DNA of 64,000 nt from positions 310,001 through 374,000 of the forward strand of contig NZ_FNKY01000001.1 in NCBI RefSeq assembly GCF_900103165.1, given 5' to 3'. The number at the start of each line of letters is the position of its first letter. Positions within the stretch are counted from its first letter, which is position 1. Below are positions 20,255 to 29,645 of the stretch, piece by piece. The position numbers were made by a program, and so were the translations under genes. The notes below the pieces were generated by a model. That model was not told the DNA's origin, searched no databases, and saw only the letters and a program-made list of their open reading frames with translations. Source of the stretch: Nitrosospira multiformis (GTDB lineage: Bacteria; Pseudomonadota; Gammaproteobacteria; Burkholderiales; Nitrosomonadaceae).

Positions 20255-20941
20255 TCAGTTGAGTGAAAGATTACCGTTTAGCTTTTTGCGGTACTCGGGT
20301 GTTAAAGCATTAAGCATTTGATCGGCAAACTGAGTCTGCATCTTATATGCATTAGTAGCTTCAGCGTCGATGGAAGAAATACGAATCAGCATACCATCGG
20401 GAATTTTTCCGTTCAGGCCGTAACTCATCTCGGCTAGTTTCTTCTGGATTCCCCCCCGAAACACACGATCGCCTACCGTGGTCCAATACGTAACCGGCTC
20501 ATTGCGTTGTCCCAGATTGGTCAAGATCCGGGTGACTGGAATTGAACCGGCCGAAGTTGCCAAGCCGCCTGTTTGCTTTGACTGAAGCGAAAATCCTTGC
20601 GCGGGATAGCACACTTCAGGGTAGTGCATTTGCATGGAGTCTCTCTGATTATCGCCATAGGCTATTGCAAGCATGATCCGATAGCCGTTGGCATTCACGT
20701 AAGTGCGGCTAAGGGTCTGGGTGTAGATTTTATCTATGAGTTCTTTTTGCTGTGGATCAACCATCTGAATTAAATGCTTCTGATCTTCGTACCACTCACC
20801 AAAGCGGTGCGGTATTATTGTTTCCAGATCGATGGCCGGCCCTTGTTCAGCGATCTTGTGGGTTGGGCGCAGAGCCAGCGCGAGACCGGAGGCGGCGAGC
20901 ATCAAGACCAGAAGAGCAAAATTTCTGAACCAGAGATTCAT
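20255..20941 (-). CDS. epsI: exosortase-associated protein EpsI
   Basis: 228 residues: an N-terminal membrane anchor (~8-25), then the EpsI (DUF3485) domain with the characteristic [13 protein letters not shown] segment containing an invariant Cys, and [11 protein letters not shown]. EpsI-type proteins sit beside, or are fused to, exosortases and are needed for exopolysaccharide and PEP-CTERM systems; the molecular role is unresolved. It lies 4 bases downstream of the exosortase gene and 4 upstream of gmd, so it is in one transcript. Confidence 0.92.
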   Translation of the reverse strand: MNLWFRNFALLVLMLAASGLALALRPTHKIAEQGPAIDLETIIPHRFGEWYEDQKHLIQMVDPQQKELIDKIYTQTLSRTYVNANGYRIMLAIAYGDNQRDSMQMHYPEVCYPAQGFSLQSKQTGGLATSAGSIPVTRILTNLGQRNEPVTYWTTVGDRVFRGGIQKKLAEMSYGLNGKIPDGMLIRISSIDAEATNAYKMQTQFADQMLNALTPEYRKKLNGNLSLN

Positions 20942-20945
20942 CGTT

Positions 20946-21866
20946 TCACGCTCCTCTCAACGCGCCATCACGGGCACTTCGCAGCTTGACGCCCAACTGC
21001 AGCAATGAGTCCACCCCAATAATCAATAACAATGCACTAAGAAATAGCACCATGCCCGCAAACCCGTGCAAAAAGCCTTGTCCGGCCTCATCGCCAAAGT
21101 GATAGGTAATCAATGTCAATACCATTACACGAATAACGTTGGCGGTAAAGGAAATAGGCACGATCAGGATAGCGAGGGCAATGTTGCGGAAGAGCGAGTC
21201 GTGCCGAATAATGTTAAGGTAAAGAAGTCCCAGTGCTTCAAGTGTAAATAGGGTATGCAGGCCCGCGCAGGCGTCCGCCACCAATAGTTTATACTGCCCG
21301 ATCTGAAGAATGACACCAGTCCTTGCAACAGGATAATTCGCCCAGAAAAGAATATTTTCCGCTACATAAGAGACAGCCATTTTCATTGGCATAGTCAATA
21401 CGTCTACTACTGCACCGGGCAGCGGAACCATGAAAAGCATGAAGAAAAGCGGGAACCACAGCGCCTTAAGCGCAGCCACGCCACGCATGAACAAGAGAAT
21501 GGCGGCAAGCAGCCAGATGACCGAACCGACCTCGAAAACCAGAATATCTTGTGAGCGACCCACAATATAAAGCACCAGGCCAAAAATGAAGACAGGCCAA
21601 CCGGCTGCTGCAGAAGCTGACTGACCTTCACTGACTTGCCACATCTGTGGCCACTTGCGATATATAAGCCAACAAGCAATACCAAGTACAATGGGGCCGT
21701 GTGCTTGCTGATCGGTACCCCATACTCCCCGAAACAAATCAACCAGGGTGGGTAAATAAAGTACTATTAATCCGGCAATAATCGGTAGCCAGACAAGCAG
21801 CGGATTGGTCCAGCCTTTCGGCTGGCCCACTTGTCTGATAAAGGTTGCTGGAGAATTCATACTCAT
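20946..21866 (-). CDS. xrtB: exosortase, XrtB/EpsH type
   Basis: 306 residues, about eight membrane segments. The transpeptidase-like triad is in place: Cys in VADACAGLHTLFTLEALGLL, Arg in TANVIRVMVL and His in GFLHGFAGM. Exosortases cleave PEP-CTERM tails at the PEP motif on the periplasmic side of the inner membrane. The company of EpsA/B/L/D/E/F/G/I matches the XrtB class. Substrates within this window are the proteins at 3419-3991 and 9440-10372. ATG 21860 is an alternative start. Confidence 0.93.
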   Translation of the reverse strand: MSMNSPATFIRQVGQPKGWTNPLLVWLPIIAGLIVLYLPTLVDLFRGVWGTDQQAHGPIVLGIACWLIYRKWPQMWQVSEGQSASAAAGWPVFIFGLVLYIVGRSQDILVFEVGSVIWLLAAILLFMRGVAALKALWFPLFFMLFMVPLPGAVVDVLTMPMKMAVSYVAENILFWANYPVARTGVILQIGQYKLLVADACAGLHTLFTLEALGLLYLNIIRHDSLFRNIALAILIVPISFTANVIRVMVLTLITYHFGDEAGQGFLHGFAGMVLFLSALLLIIGVDSLLQLGVKLRSARDGALRGA

Positions 21867-22007
21867 TGTTGTTTCGGCGACGAGCGATATCTCGTGAATC
21901 CAGCGTCGTAGCTGCCCGTAAACGACGCCGTCAGGGGGCCACTATTCAGGTTGAAATTATTTATCGGAACATATGGCGCCGGCATCGATTCCATTCTTCT
22001 TCTTTGC

Positions 22008-22946
22008 TCAAAAATCATTAAGTACTGAACCCACCAGCGCAGTACGGGTCTGCTGAAGGCTCCGGGTTAATTTAATCATCTCCGAGACCGAGCTTTGATT
22101 CTTACGGGCGAGTATGAGAGCCGAGCCGGAGCCGGCCGCGATCATTTGAGCTTCAGCGTATTCATTTGCAGCCGGTGTATCCAGGATGACAATATCAAAA
22201 TCACGGATCAGTGATTTCAGCAGTTCGGCAAAGCCAGCACGGCCAAACAACTCTTGGGGATTCGGCGGCACAGCCCCTGCCGGAAGCACATACAATTCCG
22301 GTAGAGTAGGTATGCGTGCAATCGCTTCGGTACCGATGCGACCCGCAAGCATGCCTGAAAGGCCGATAGTATTGCCGAGCTTGAATAGTTCATGCTGGGA
22401 CGGCGTCCGCAAGTCGGCGTCAATAAGCAAAGTACGCTCGCCAAGCTGCGAGAAAACGACGGCCAGATTAGCAGCAATAAAGCTTCGCCCCTCTCCGACG
22501 CTAGAACTCATAATGGCAAGAGCGTTGTGATGCGTCTCGGCGTTGAACCAGCGAAGCATAAGTTGGCTGCGTAACGCTCGCAGCTTCTCGACAACAGGGC
22601 TGAATGGTTTATAGGCGGCTACCACCTGATGATTCAGACTGGTATCATCCGCAGGAAGATAAAGATCATCAAACTGGCGGGAAAGGGCAAATCGTATATC
22701 GTCATCCGTCAGCAGGCCCAATTCGATTGCGAGGTCGCCAAAACGCTTGCCCTGATCGCTTTGCAGCCGCGAGATACGCTCGGCGTTTTCTGCGGACAGA
22801 CGTCCACTTTCAATAAGGATGGTTCCAATCGCACTGCCACCGCTACCAATGGGCGGGGTCTTTCCATAAACAAGCGGGTCAGCGGAATTCGTGGCCTGAT
22901 TTCGCTTGAGAGTGGAGAAGCTGGTACTCACTGGTTTCATAGTCAT
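22008..22946 (-). CDS. epsG: EpsG: chain-length-regulating tyrosine kinase-type ATPase (CpsD/CapB family)
   Basis: 312 residues. Residues ~38-105 form a small N-terminal domain like those before BY-kinases and MshE (ILIESGRLSAENAERISRLQ). The P-loop ATPase domain has SSVGEGRSFIAANLAVVFSQ as Walker A (Arg replaces the usual Lys), LLIDADLRTPSQH as Walker A' and IVILDTPA as Walker B. No clear Tyr-rich C-terminal tail is present. It partners EpsF, encoded 11 bases upstream, to control polymer length. Confidence 0.9.
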   Translation of the reverse strand: MTMKPVSTSFSTLKRNQATNSADPLVYGKTPPIGSGGSAIGTILIESGRLSAENAERISRLQSDQGKRFGDLAIELGLLTDDDIRFALSRQFDDLYLPADDTSLNHQVVAAYKPFSPVVEKLRALRSQLMLRWFNAETHHNALAIMSSSVGEGRSFIAANLAVVFSQLGERTLLIDADLRTPSQHELFKLGNTIGLSGMLAGRIGTEAIARIPTLPELYVLPAGAVPPNPQELFGRAGFAELLKSLIRDFDIVILDTPAANEYAEAQMIAAGSGSALILARKNQSSVSEMIKLTRSLQQTRTALVGSVLNDF

Positions 22947-22957
22947 TCCGATTGATA

Positions 22958-24382
22958 TCAGGAGGCCTTAATTCCGAGTACCTGCCTGGACACTTTCTGA
23001 CGGGAAAGTTTCTTGGGAAATCTGCGCAAAGTCGACGGTGAAACTGCGGATGGGACCATTGCCAGTACTGGCAGATCAATAATCTCGGCGAGATCTTCTA
23101 CTGAACGCACGCGACGATTGCCGAGTTCAAGTATCAACGCGAGGCCTACTCCAAGTAGCGTGCCAAGAAAAACGGAAATCAGTACGTTGAGAAGAATCCT
23201 GGGGCGAGAATGTTCGGTGGGGACTGAGGCGGGATTGAGTGTTGCAATATTCGTCTGGACCGAATGACTCTCAAGCCGGGTTTGAGCAGAACGCAGGCTG
23301 ACACCTTCAAAGTTGCGTTGAGCAGCTTCGACATCTCGCTGGAGTACGCTAATCTGATCACGCTGCCCGTTCAGCTCAAGTACACGTTTTTTTTGCACCT
23401 CCATTGCTTCGAGCAACTCCTTTTCCTTGTGCTTGCCAACTTGGAAGGAAGTCCCGATGCTGTCATGAATGTGTCGTGTCTCACTAGCCAGCTTGCTCCT
23501 GAGCGATGCGAGTTCGGATTGGGCACGCTTGGTTTGCGGGTGATTCCTGCCAAGATTGACACTACCTTCCTGTAGCTTGGCCTCGAGACGAGCGATATCC
23601 GATTTAATGGTGTTAATCAGTGGGCTTTGTATCACCTCTGTCAGCGTTTCGGGATTGCCTGTGGATTTGCGCTTACTGCTACTGTCGGAAGTCTGTCCTT
23701 GCACGATGGTTAGCTGCGTTGAAAGTTCATTGAGTTTCGCGACTTCATAATCAAGGCGTTCATCGGTAGCGACGATACCTGTTTTTTGCTGATAGGCGGA
23801 GAGCGCCTGTTGAGCCTTTTCAAGTTTATCGCGAAGTATTTTGATCTGATCTTCAAACCACGTAGCATATTGACGGGCGGGTTCGACCTTTAAATCAAGA
23901 TTGATGTCGATGTAAGCCTGCGCAAAGGCATTGGCCACAGCCGCAGCAAAACCAGGTTCGCTGCCACTGAAATCAATGTTGATGACATTGCTTTCGCGCG
24001 AAGGTTTGACGTCAAGTTTCTGCTTTATCAGAGCGGCCAGCCAGACGGTTAATTCGCCTTCACCGTTGGTAGCTTCCATCCATTGTTCGCGGATAACAGG
24101 GCTCTCATCCATGCGAAGCAACTTGACGACGCGCTGAGCTACGCGGTCACTATTAATGATATCTATCTGCGTAGCCATATAGCCAGGGGCCGCGAGGCCG
24201 GGTAAAACCACTCCCGCCAGGGGATCAGGCGACTTGACATCAACCACTACGGCGGTGCTGGCAGTATATTGCTTGGGCAACAGCAGGCTGATCACAAGTG
24301 TAGCGATCACAATAATCAATAGTGTGAAGACCACTACCTTGTAGCGTGCCCGGAGAATAAGCAGGAATTGCTGGAATGTCAT
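22958..24382 (-). CDS. epsF: EpsF: Wzz-type chain-length determinant
   Basis: 474 residues. Wzz N-terminal domain with a first transmembrane helix at ~16-36, a long periplasmic coiled coil (~165-370, with repeated KLEKAQQAL-, ELASLRSKLA- and LEAMEVQKKRV-type heptads), and a second helix at ~408-430 (ILLNVLISVFLGTLLGVGLALI) followed by a cytosolic tail. It forms an inner-membrane polysaccharide co-polymerase with EpsG. It lies 13 bases downstream of epsE. Confidence 0.92.
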   Translation of the reverse strand: MTFQQFLLILRARYKVVVFTLLIIVIATLVISLLLPKQYTASTAVVVDVKSPDPLAGVVLPGLAAPGYMATQIDIINSDRVAQRVVKLLRMDESPVIREQWMEATNGEGELTVWLAALIKQKLDVKPSRESNVINIDFSGSEPGFAAAVANAFAQAYIDINLDLKVEPARQYATWFEDQIKILRDKLEKAQQALSAYQQKTGIVATDERLDYEVAKLNELSTQLTIVQGQTSDSSSKRKSTGNPETLTEVIQSPLINTIKSDIARLEAKLQEGSVNLGRNHPQTKRAQSELASLRSKLASETRHIHDSIGTSFQVGKHKEKELLEAMEVQKKRVLELNGQRDQISVLQRDVEAAQRNFEGVSLRSAQTRLESHSVQTNIATLNPASVPTEHSRPRILLNVLISVFLGTLLGVGLALILELGNRRVRSVEDLAEIIDLPVLAMVPSAVSPSTLRRFPKKLSRQKVSRQVLGIKAS

Positions 24383-24395
24383 GACTTATTGACTG

Positions 24396-25199
24396 TCAGA
24401 AAATGCTTTCGCGTACATAGATAATATCGTTGGGTTGCACCTCATCGGTCATCTCTGGCGAAATATTCTCGACCTTGCCCTCGTTATTCTTCCGGTGGAG
24501 ACGCAATCGCCATTCGCTACCGCGCGCGGTGGGGCCGCCGCCTTGAGCCAGTGCCTGCATTACCGTCATGCCACGTTCTATACGATACGGGCCCGGCCGC
24601 TGGGCCTCACCATATATATAAAAGACCGGGGCACGGTGCACGTAGATAATATCCCCGCCGGCGAGAAAGATATCTTCGTCCGATGTTTCCTTGAGGTAGA
24701 GTGCGGGAATATCTATAACTTTACGGAAGGGCTTGCCATTCCGTATGCCTGTAATGATGGCGTGGTCATCTCCGAGCATCGTCGCTCCCCCCGCCATCGC
24801 CAGCATGTCGCTGACTCGACTCAACGTCTCAAGGGGAAAACGCCCTGGCCGATTAACCTGCCCAAGCACACTCACTTGGTTACCGCGCATTTGTAATACG
24901 ACAATGTTAATTTGCGGCTGCTGAACGAAACCACCGTTTTTGAGTGCGGCGGCAATCTTCTTTTCCGCAGCAGCAATAGAAAGACTGCCCACTTCAACGG
25001 CGCCAATCAACGGAAAAGTGATGGAACCATTTTCAGATACACGGGTTTCAGTCGTAAGATCAGGATTCTGAAAAACTTGGATACGCAGCACATCTCCCGG
25101 ACCGAGTGGATAGTCGAGATTATTCTCCGCAAAAACGTTCGTCGCTAACAGGGTAAAAGCAATTAGTGTTCGAATTAGTAGCTGGGTCATAAATGTCAT
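24396..25199 (-). CDS. epsE: EpsE: Wza-like polysaccharide export protein
   Basis: 267 residues. Signal sequence at ~1-24 without an obvious lipobox Cys. The poly_export domain starts YPLGPGDVLRIQVFQNPDL, followed by two SLBB-type domains (NQVSVLGQVNRPGRF and FYIYGEAQRPGPYRIERGMTVMQALAQGGG). Such proteins form the periplasmic/outer-membrane export channel. It lies 32 bases after epsD. Confidence 0.92.
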   Translation of the reverse strand: MTFMTQLLIRTLIAFTLLATNVFAENNLDYPLGPGDVLRIQVFQNPDLTTETRVSENGSITFPLIGAVEVGSLSIAAAEKKIAAALKNGGFVQQPQINIVVLQMRGNQVSVLGQVNRPGRFPLETLSRVSDMLAMAGGATMLGDDHAIITGIRNGKPFRKVIDIPALYLKETSDEDIFLAGGDIIYVHRAPVFYIYGEAQRPGPYRIERGMTVMQALAQGGGPTARGSEWRLRLHRKNNEGKVENISPEMTDEVQPNDIIYVRESIF

Positions 25200-25231
25200 G
25201 CTTTCTTATGCATTCAGTAAATTAACAAGTT

Positions 25232-26200
25232 TTATTTTAAACCGGCGACACCTTTTTCAACATTGATGTCAACAGCAGACTTCGATGCGACGGGGCCTGC
25301 AGCAGGTGCAGCGGCTGGCGCAACGGCTGCCTGAGATGTGGCACTCCCGCCTGCGTCAGCGAATTCGCCCATATAGGTAATTTTGGCTTTGGCCTTGAGC
25401 GATTTGATCTCTTGCTTGGCCGCTTCCGCCGTGCGCTGGTTACCGAGAAACTGTTGAATTCGTGGTAGTGCGGCATCTTCGGATATCGGGACCGACTGCG
25501 AAGCGGCAAGTCGCATCACCGTAATGGATTGGGGACCTTCCATAAGTAAGCCTTGCCCGACTTTGAGCGGATGTATTTTGGGGAGCAATTCAAGCGGAAT
25601 CTGCTCGGCTGAACGTGCGGCACTCCCGCCCGCAAATTTTATGTCTTTACCTTTTAACCAGTTGGCAATATCCTCCATTGATTTGCCGCCATTGAGCATC
25701 TCACGTAACTCGTCCGCAATTCCGGGTGTTGCGGGAAGCACAATTTCCTGGATATTGTAAATGCGCCGCTCGGCAAAAAGCTGCGGATGCTCAGCGTAGT
25801 ATTTCTTTGCTTCATCGACAGTTGGCTTGTCCATCGCCGCGGCGACCTGTTCAACGTAGGCACGGGCAAGAATTTCCCGACGTGCATTTTCGATGGACAT
25901 GAGAACGTCAGGCGAGCGATCGAGTTTTCTCTCAATAGCTTGTTCGACGGCCAGTTCCTGATCCACAAGCCTGTCGAGAACTTCCCGACGCATCTTAGGC
26001 GCCATTTCAGGGGTGCTTGCCCCGGCACCCGTGCGGCTAAGTATGTAATTAATCTGGTGTACTGAGATCTCCCCCGAATTGACTTTTGCCGCAATCTGGC
26101 TGGCGGGCTTTTCGGCCTCCTTGCTGTTACAGGCGGCAAGCCCAAGCGCAAGTGACACAAATAGTGTTGGGAATATTAATTTTTGACGAATGACTTGCAT
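25232..26200 (-). CDS. epsD: EpsD: SurA/PpiD-like peptidyl-prolyl isomerase lipoprotein of the EPS system
   Basis: 322 residues. Type II signal peptide with lipobox LAAC (Cys at ~24). A SurA-N-like helical region holds VLDRLVDQELAVEQAIERKL, and a degenerate parvulin-like section has RIYNIQEIVLP. The C terminus is Ala/Pro rich. EpsD proteins are fixed members of XrtB-type loci and probably assist outer-membrane assembly of the export machinery. First gene after a 621-base non-coding gap, so it may begin a transcript of its own. Confidence 0.88.
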   Translation of the reverse strand: MQVIRQKLIFPTLFVSLALGLAACNSKEAEKPASQIAAKVNSGEISVHQINYILSRTGAGASTPEMAPKMRREVLDRLVDQELAVEQAIERKLDRSPDVLMSIENARREILARAYVEQVAAAMDKPTVDEAKKYYAEHPQLFAERRIYNIQEIVLPATPGIADELREMLNGGKSMEDIANWLKGKDIKFAGGSAARSAEQIPLELLPKIHPLKVGQGLLMEGPQSITVMRLAASQSVPISEDAALPRIQQFLGNQRTAEAAKQEIKSLKAKAKITYMGEFADAGGSATSQAAVAPAAAPAAGPVASKSAVDINVEKGVAGLK

Positions 26201-26821
26201 GTGTACCTTAAATGAAATGATGTTGATGTCCGCAATAATTAAAATTCAAATTATACGCCTGACAATTCTATTAATCGGTTACATGGCCAGGCATCGGACT
26301 ATCCAGCCAGGCTCGAAAACGTTTAACAAGGTATCTTAGGTTTATAGTGTTACGTGCTCGTGACTGTTGCTTACGGAACATTGGTTGCGATGCCAGTAGG
26401 TAATTGGCAAATGCAAGAAGGTACAAGAACATATACCCGAGATACAATAATAACCGTCAATGTAGTCTGTACGCAATATTTGAGAATTTAATAAAGATAC
26501 TCTGAATACTTTGAGAAAAATTAGATCGGGTTGGTAAGGATTTTTGTTGCAACCAGTCGACTCTATTTAAATTAATAGGATAATTCGCCATTGCGACTAT
26601 TTTGTAAATCTATCATCCGGGTGTAGCAGTTAGTGTGACTGATAGATCAGTATGGCATACGTCGCAAACTCATTATATAAATAATTGTCACTACGATATA
26701 CGAATTAAACTATCCAGCAAATGATTACAAAGTACTACTTGAGTTTTGGAAAGGAAAATCAAGTAACGGTCTTAGAAGTTTCCACCAGATCGATCATTGA
26801 TGGATCTGGCCTAACCGATTA
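26201..26821. other. AT-rich 621-base intergenic region between epsL and epsD
   Basis: No gene. On the minus strand a -10-like TATAAT (26250-26255, about 45 bases from the epsD start) suggests a promoter, without a good -35. Just past the epsL stop is a hairpin with arms CCAGATC (26785-26791) and GATCTGG (26803-26809), lacking a T-run. Unusually long for the inside of an EPS operon. Confidence 0.5.
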
Positions 26822-28096
26822 TCAAAAATTGAGTCTAGCCGAAATAGTGGCGATAGTATTGTCATACTTGTAGGTTTCGAGATTGGACGAGCGATGATCC
26901 CTTTGTAGCGAGGCGCTAACGAAGAGCGAGTTCAATGGTTGCCAGTCCATCGCGATGAGGCCGGTATGCTGCGTGTCGGTGCGGTGATCGCCAGGGATGG
27001 GAATGACGGCACCAAGGAAGTCACGGGTTATATAATCGTAGCGAAGACGCAATGTTGTTTTTTCGCTAATCTGCCAGACGGGCATCAGAGAGAGGCGATT
27101 AGTTGCTGCATAGCTGCTGGAGAAAGGCTGGAATTGGGTAAGCTGGAAGGTCGCTGCGGTCTGAAAATTGGAGAGAGTACGCGTCCAACTTGCGGTAAGC
27201 CGGGTTTTGCTGGTGACATTCCAGTTGAAATCAAAATTACCTACGAAACCAGCGAAATTGCGCTGGGAAAAATGGTCGTGTTTACGATCTAAATGTGCAA
27301 TCCGTGCATCAATGGAAGTCTTGATAGTAACCGGCCAGATTAATTGGAGTCCATGTTCCGTTTCCTTAAAACCGGTATCGAAGAGACTGGAGGTAATCGG
27401 CTGCGGTCGTTTAAAGAAATCCCCGTCACCGATTCTCGTTTTATAGGTAAGCGAGCTGCCGGAGGGGAAGACGTAACGAAGTCCTCCCTCGACGGAAAGA
27501 ACTTTATTGTCAAAATCCTGCACCGTAAGCTGGCTATTCTCTAGTTTGGCTTCGGAAACGCCGCCGACAACATGTAAAGCGCGGTTGATTTCGAAAATGC
27601 CGTCAAAACGCTGATTAGTGTCAGTACGAAGATTGCGGTTAGTCGAGTTGATGAATCCCGTAAGGTTGGCGAAGTTGTTAAGTGACTCTTTGTAATCGCT
27701 ACTCAATTTACCATGAAGATAAGGAGTAAGTTGCCAATGCCACGCCGCTAAATAATTTTTTCCGATAAAATTCAGAAAATCAAAATTATGGTAGCGATTA
27801 TCGACAATGCTGCCATTAGCCTCGAAACGCTGCAATCCATAAAATTTGTTCAGACTGAGTGCCGCCGTGGAGGTGATGATTTGATCGGATTTAGTAGGTT
27901 GGCCTAAAATAGTAACTGGATCGATAACGGGTGATAAACGAAAAACGTTACTGTCGTACATAATATTTGTACCCACATTCAGATTGAACGTGTCTCTAGC
28001 ATCAGCCTCGGCATTTCGGGCAAATAGCGGTAGCATTATCAAGATGGCAATTGCCAGCCAACGGCGATAATAATGGGAAAGATTCAGCAGCAACAT
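26822..28096 (-). CDS. epsL: EpsL: outer-membrane beta-barrel protein of the EPS locus
   Basis: 424 residues. Signal peptide at ~1-30 (ends ARNAEADA). The mature part alternates polar and aromatic strands throughout (YDSNVFRLS, GLRYVFPSGSSLTYKTRIGDG, TLRLRYDYITRDF) and ends in an outer-membrane-type aromatic residue (SARLNF, terminal Phe). EpsL family members of XrtB loci are thought to form part of the outer-membrane secretion path. 133 bases separate it from epsB. Confidence 0.88.
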   Translation of the reverse strand: MLLLNLSHYYRRWLAIAILIMLPLFARNAEADARDTFNLNVGTNIMYDSNVFRLSPVIDPVTILGQPTKSDQIITSTAALSLNKFYGLQRFEANGSIVDNRYHNFDFLNFIGKNYLAAWHWQLTPYLHGKLSSDYKESLNNFANLTGFINSTNRNLRTDTNQRFDGIFEINRALHVVGGVSEAKLENSQLTVQDFDNKVLSVEGGLRYVFPSGSSLTYKTRIGDGDFFKRPQPITSSLFDTGFKETEHGLQLIWPVTIKTSIDARIAHLDRKHDHFSQRNFAGFVGNFDFNWNVTSKTRLTASWTRTLSNFQTAATFQLTQFQPFSSSYAATNRLSLMPVWQISEKTTLRLRYDYITRDFLGAVIPIPGDHRTDTQHTGLIAMDWQPLNSLFVSASLQRDHRSSNLETYKYDNTIATISARLNF

Positions 28097-28229
28097 TTTT
28101 TATCGATAGTTTTATCTTTCCAAGCAAGAGTAATACCGCAAAGGGCATCATCCTGGCCGCAACGAAGGTAACGGAGGTGTGGGTCACATACAATAGCCCA
28201 TAGGAGCTATTGGAGAGAGTCTGAAACTC

Positions 28230-29645
28230 TCAGTATGCGGCCCGATCCTTGAAGACTACGATGACGGTTTTCAGGATGATGTGCAGGTCGAGCCGCAGCG
28301 ACCAGTTGCGCAGATAATCGAGATCGTGATCGATGCGCGCCTGCATCTTGTCGAGCGTCCGGGTTTCACCGCGGTAGCCGTTGACTTGGGCCCAGCCGGT
28401 GATGCCGGGCTTGACCTTGTGGCGGATCATGTAGCCTTTGATCAGATTGCGGTAGATTTCGTTGTGCGCCACGGCATGCGGCCGGGGCCCGACGATACTC
28501 ATGCGCCCCTGCAGGACGTTGATGAATTGCGGCAATTCGTCCATCGAGCTCTTGCGCAGAAAAGTACCGATGCGCGTGATGCGGCTATCGCCTTTTTTTG
28601 CCTGGTGAATGGTCTCGCCATCTTCGCACACCCGCATCGAGCGGAATTTGTAGACCAGGATTTCTTCTCCATCGAGGCCGTAGCGGCGCTGTTTGAAAAT
28701 GACGGGACCGGGGGAATCCAGCTTGATGGCCAGGGCGATGATCAGCAGAAGCGGCGAGATCAGCATCAGGATGAGCAGGGAGAGGACGATATCACTGGCC
28801 CGCTTGATGATTCCGTTGGAACCGGTGAAAGGCGATTCGCACACGGAGATGACCGGCGTGCCGCAAACGGCTCCGCTGCGGCCCTGGATAAGGTCGGTGA
28901 TGAACATGTCGGGCACGAAGTAGATGGAGGCGGTGGTGTCTTTCAGTTCGTCGAGCACATGGAGAATGCGCGGCTGCGAGGCCATCGGCAGCGACAGATA
29001 GATGTACTGGATGCGGTTTTCCTTGACGAAACCGGGAAGCTCGCGCAGTCTGCCGAGCAACTCGCTGTTTGCGGCCTGGTTGAGCCGGCTCGGGCTGCGA
29101 TCATCGAAAAACCCGGCCAGTTCAATTTTCGAATAGCGCGTCTCGTGAATACGGCTGGCCAGCGCGGCGCCCTGATCGTTCATGCCGACGATGATGGCGC
29201 GCTGCGGCGGCCCTTGCAGCATCAGCAGAAAGGGCGCGCTGGCCCGCAGTGCCAGATGGGCGCCCACCTGGCTCAGCGGCGCCACCCAGAGCCACGTGAT
29301 CAGCGCCTCGCTGGAGAATTCGGCTATATAGCCGGTGGCAACGCCCAGAAGCAGCAATAGCAAAACCACCCAGAACCAGCTATAAAGAACGTCGAAAATC
29401 AATCTCTTGATTGAAAATTGCAGGCGCGAGGTGCCCGGAAAGGTGATCGAAAATACGATCACTGCAAGAATCAGGTAGGGGGGCCGCAATTCTCCTTCAA
29501 TACCGGCGCTCACCAGCCAGAGTGATAACGCCAGTACCGCAGGGTCGAGAATGGCCTCGACAGCGCTCAGCATGTTGTTGCCAAGCGGTCCCTTGGTATG
29601 GGTAGAAACCGTAGAGGCGGAAAATGTCGGATTGGCTTCAGCCAT
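28230..29645 (-). CDS. epsB: EpsB: undecaprenyl-phosphate sugar-1-phosphate transferase
   Basis: 471 residues. Four N-terminal membrane helices, a CoA-binding-like middle domain (AIIVGMNDQGAALASRI) and the C-terminal bacterial sugar transferase domain from ~275. That domain has the re-entrant helix VLSLLILMLISPLLLIIALAI, then SPGPVIFKQRRYGLDG, YKFRSM and SIVGPRPHA. It transfers hexose-1-P (usually glucose) to undecaprenyl phosphate, starting the repeat unit. It overlaps epsA by 8 bases, so regulator and priming enzyme are coupled. Confidence 0.94.
   Translation of the reverse strand: MAEANPTFSASTVSTHTKGPLGNNMLSAVEAILDPAVLALSLWLVSAGIEGELRPPYLILAVIVFSITFPGTSRLQFSIKRLIFDVLYSWFWVVLLLLLLGVATGYIAEFSSEALITWLWVAPLSQVGAHLALRASAPFLLMLQGPPQRAIIVGMNDQGAALASRIHETRYSKIELAGFFDDRSPSRLNQAANSELLGRLRELPGFVKENRIQYIYLSLPMASQPRILHVLDELKDTTASIYFVPDMFITDLIQGRSGAVCGTPVISVCESPFTGSNGIIKRASDIVLSLLILMLISPLLLIIALAIKLDSPGPVIFKQRRYGLDGEEILVYKFRSMRVCEDGETIHQAKKGDSRITRIGTFLRKSSMDELPQFINVLQGRMSIVGPRPHAVAHNEIYRNLIKGYMIRHKVKPGITGWAQVNGYRGETRTLDKMQARIDHDLDYLRNWSLRLDLHIILKTVIVVFKDRAAY

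Noticed and set aside
28281-29360. 359-codon plus-strand open frame
   Set aside because: Exactly antisense to epsB, which has full family motifs. The translation is rich in Asp/His/Gln repeats typical of a shadow frame.
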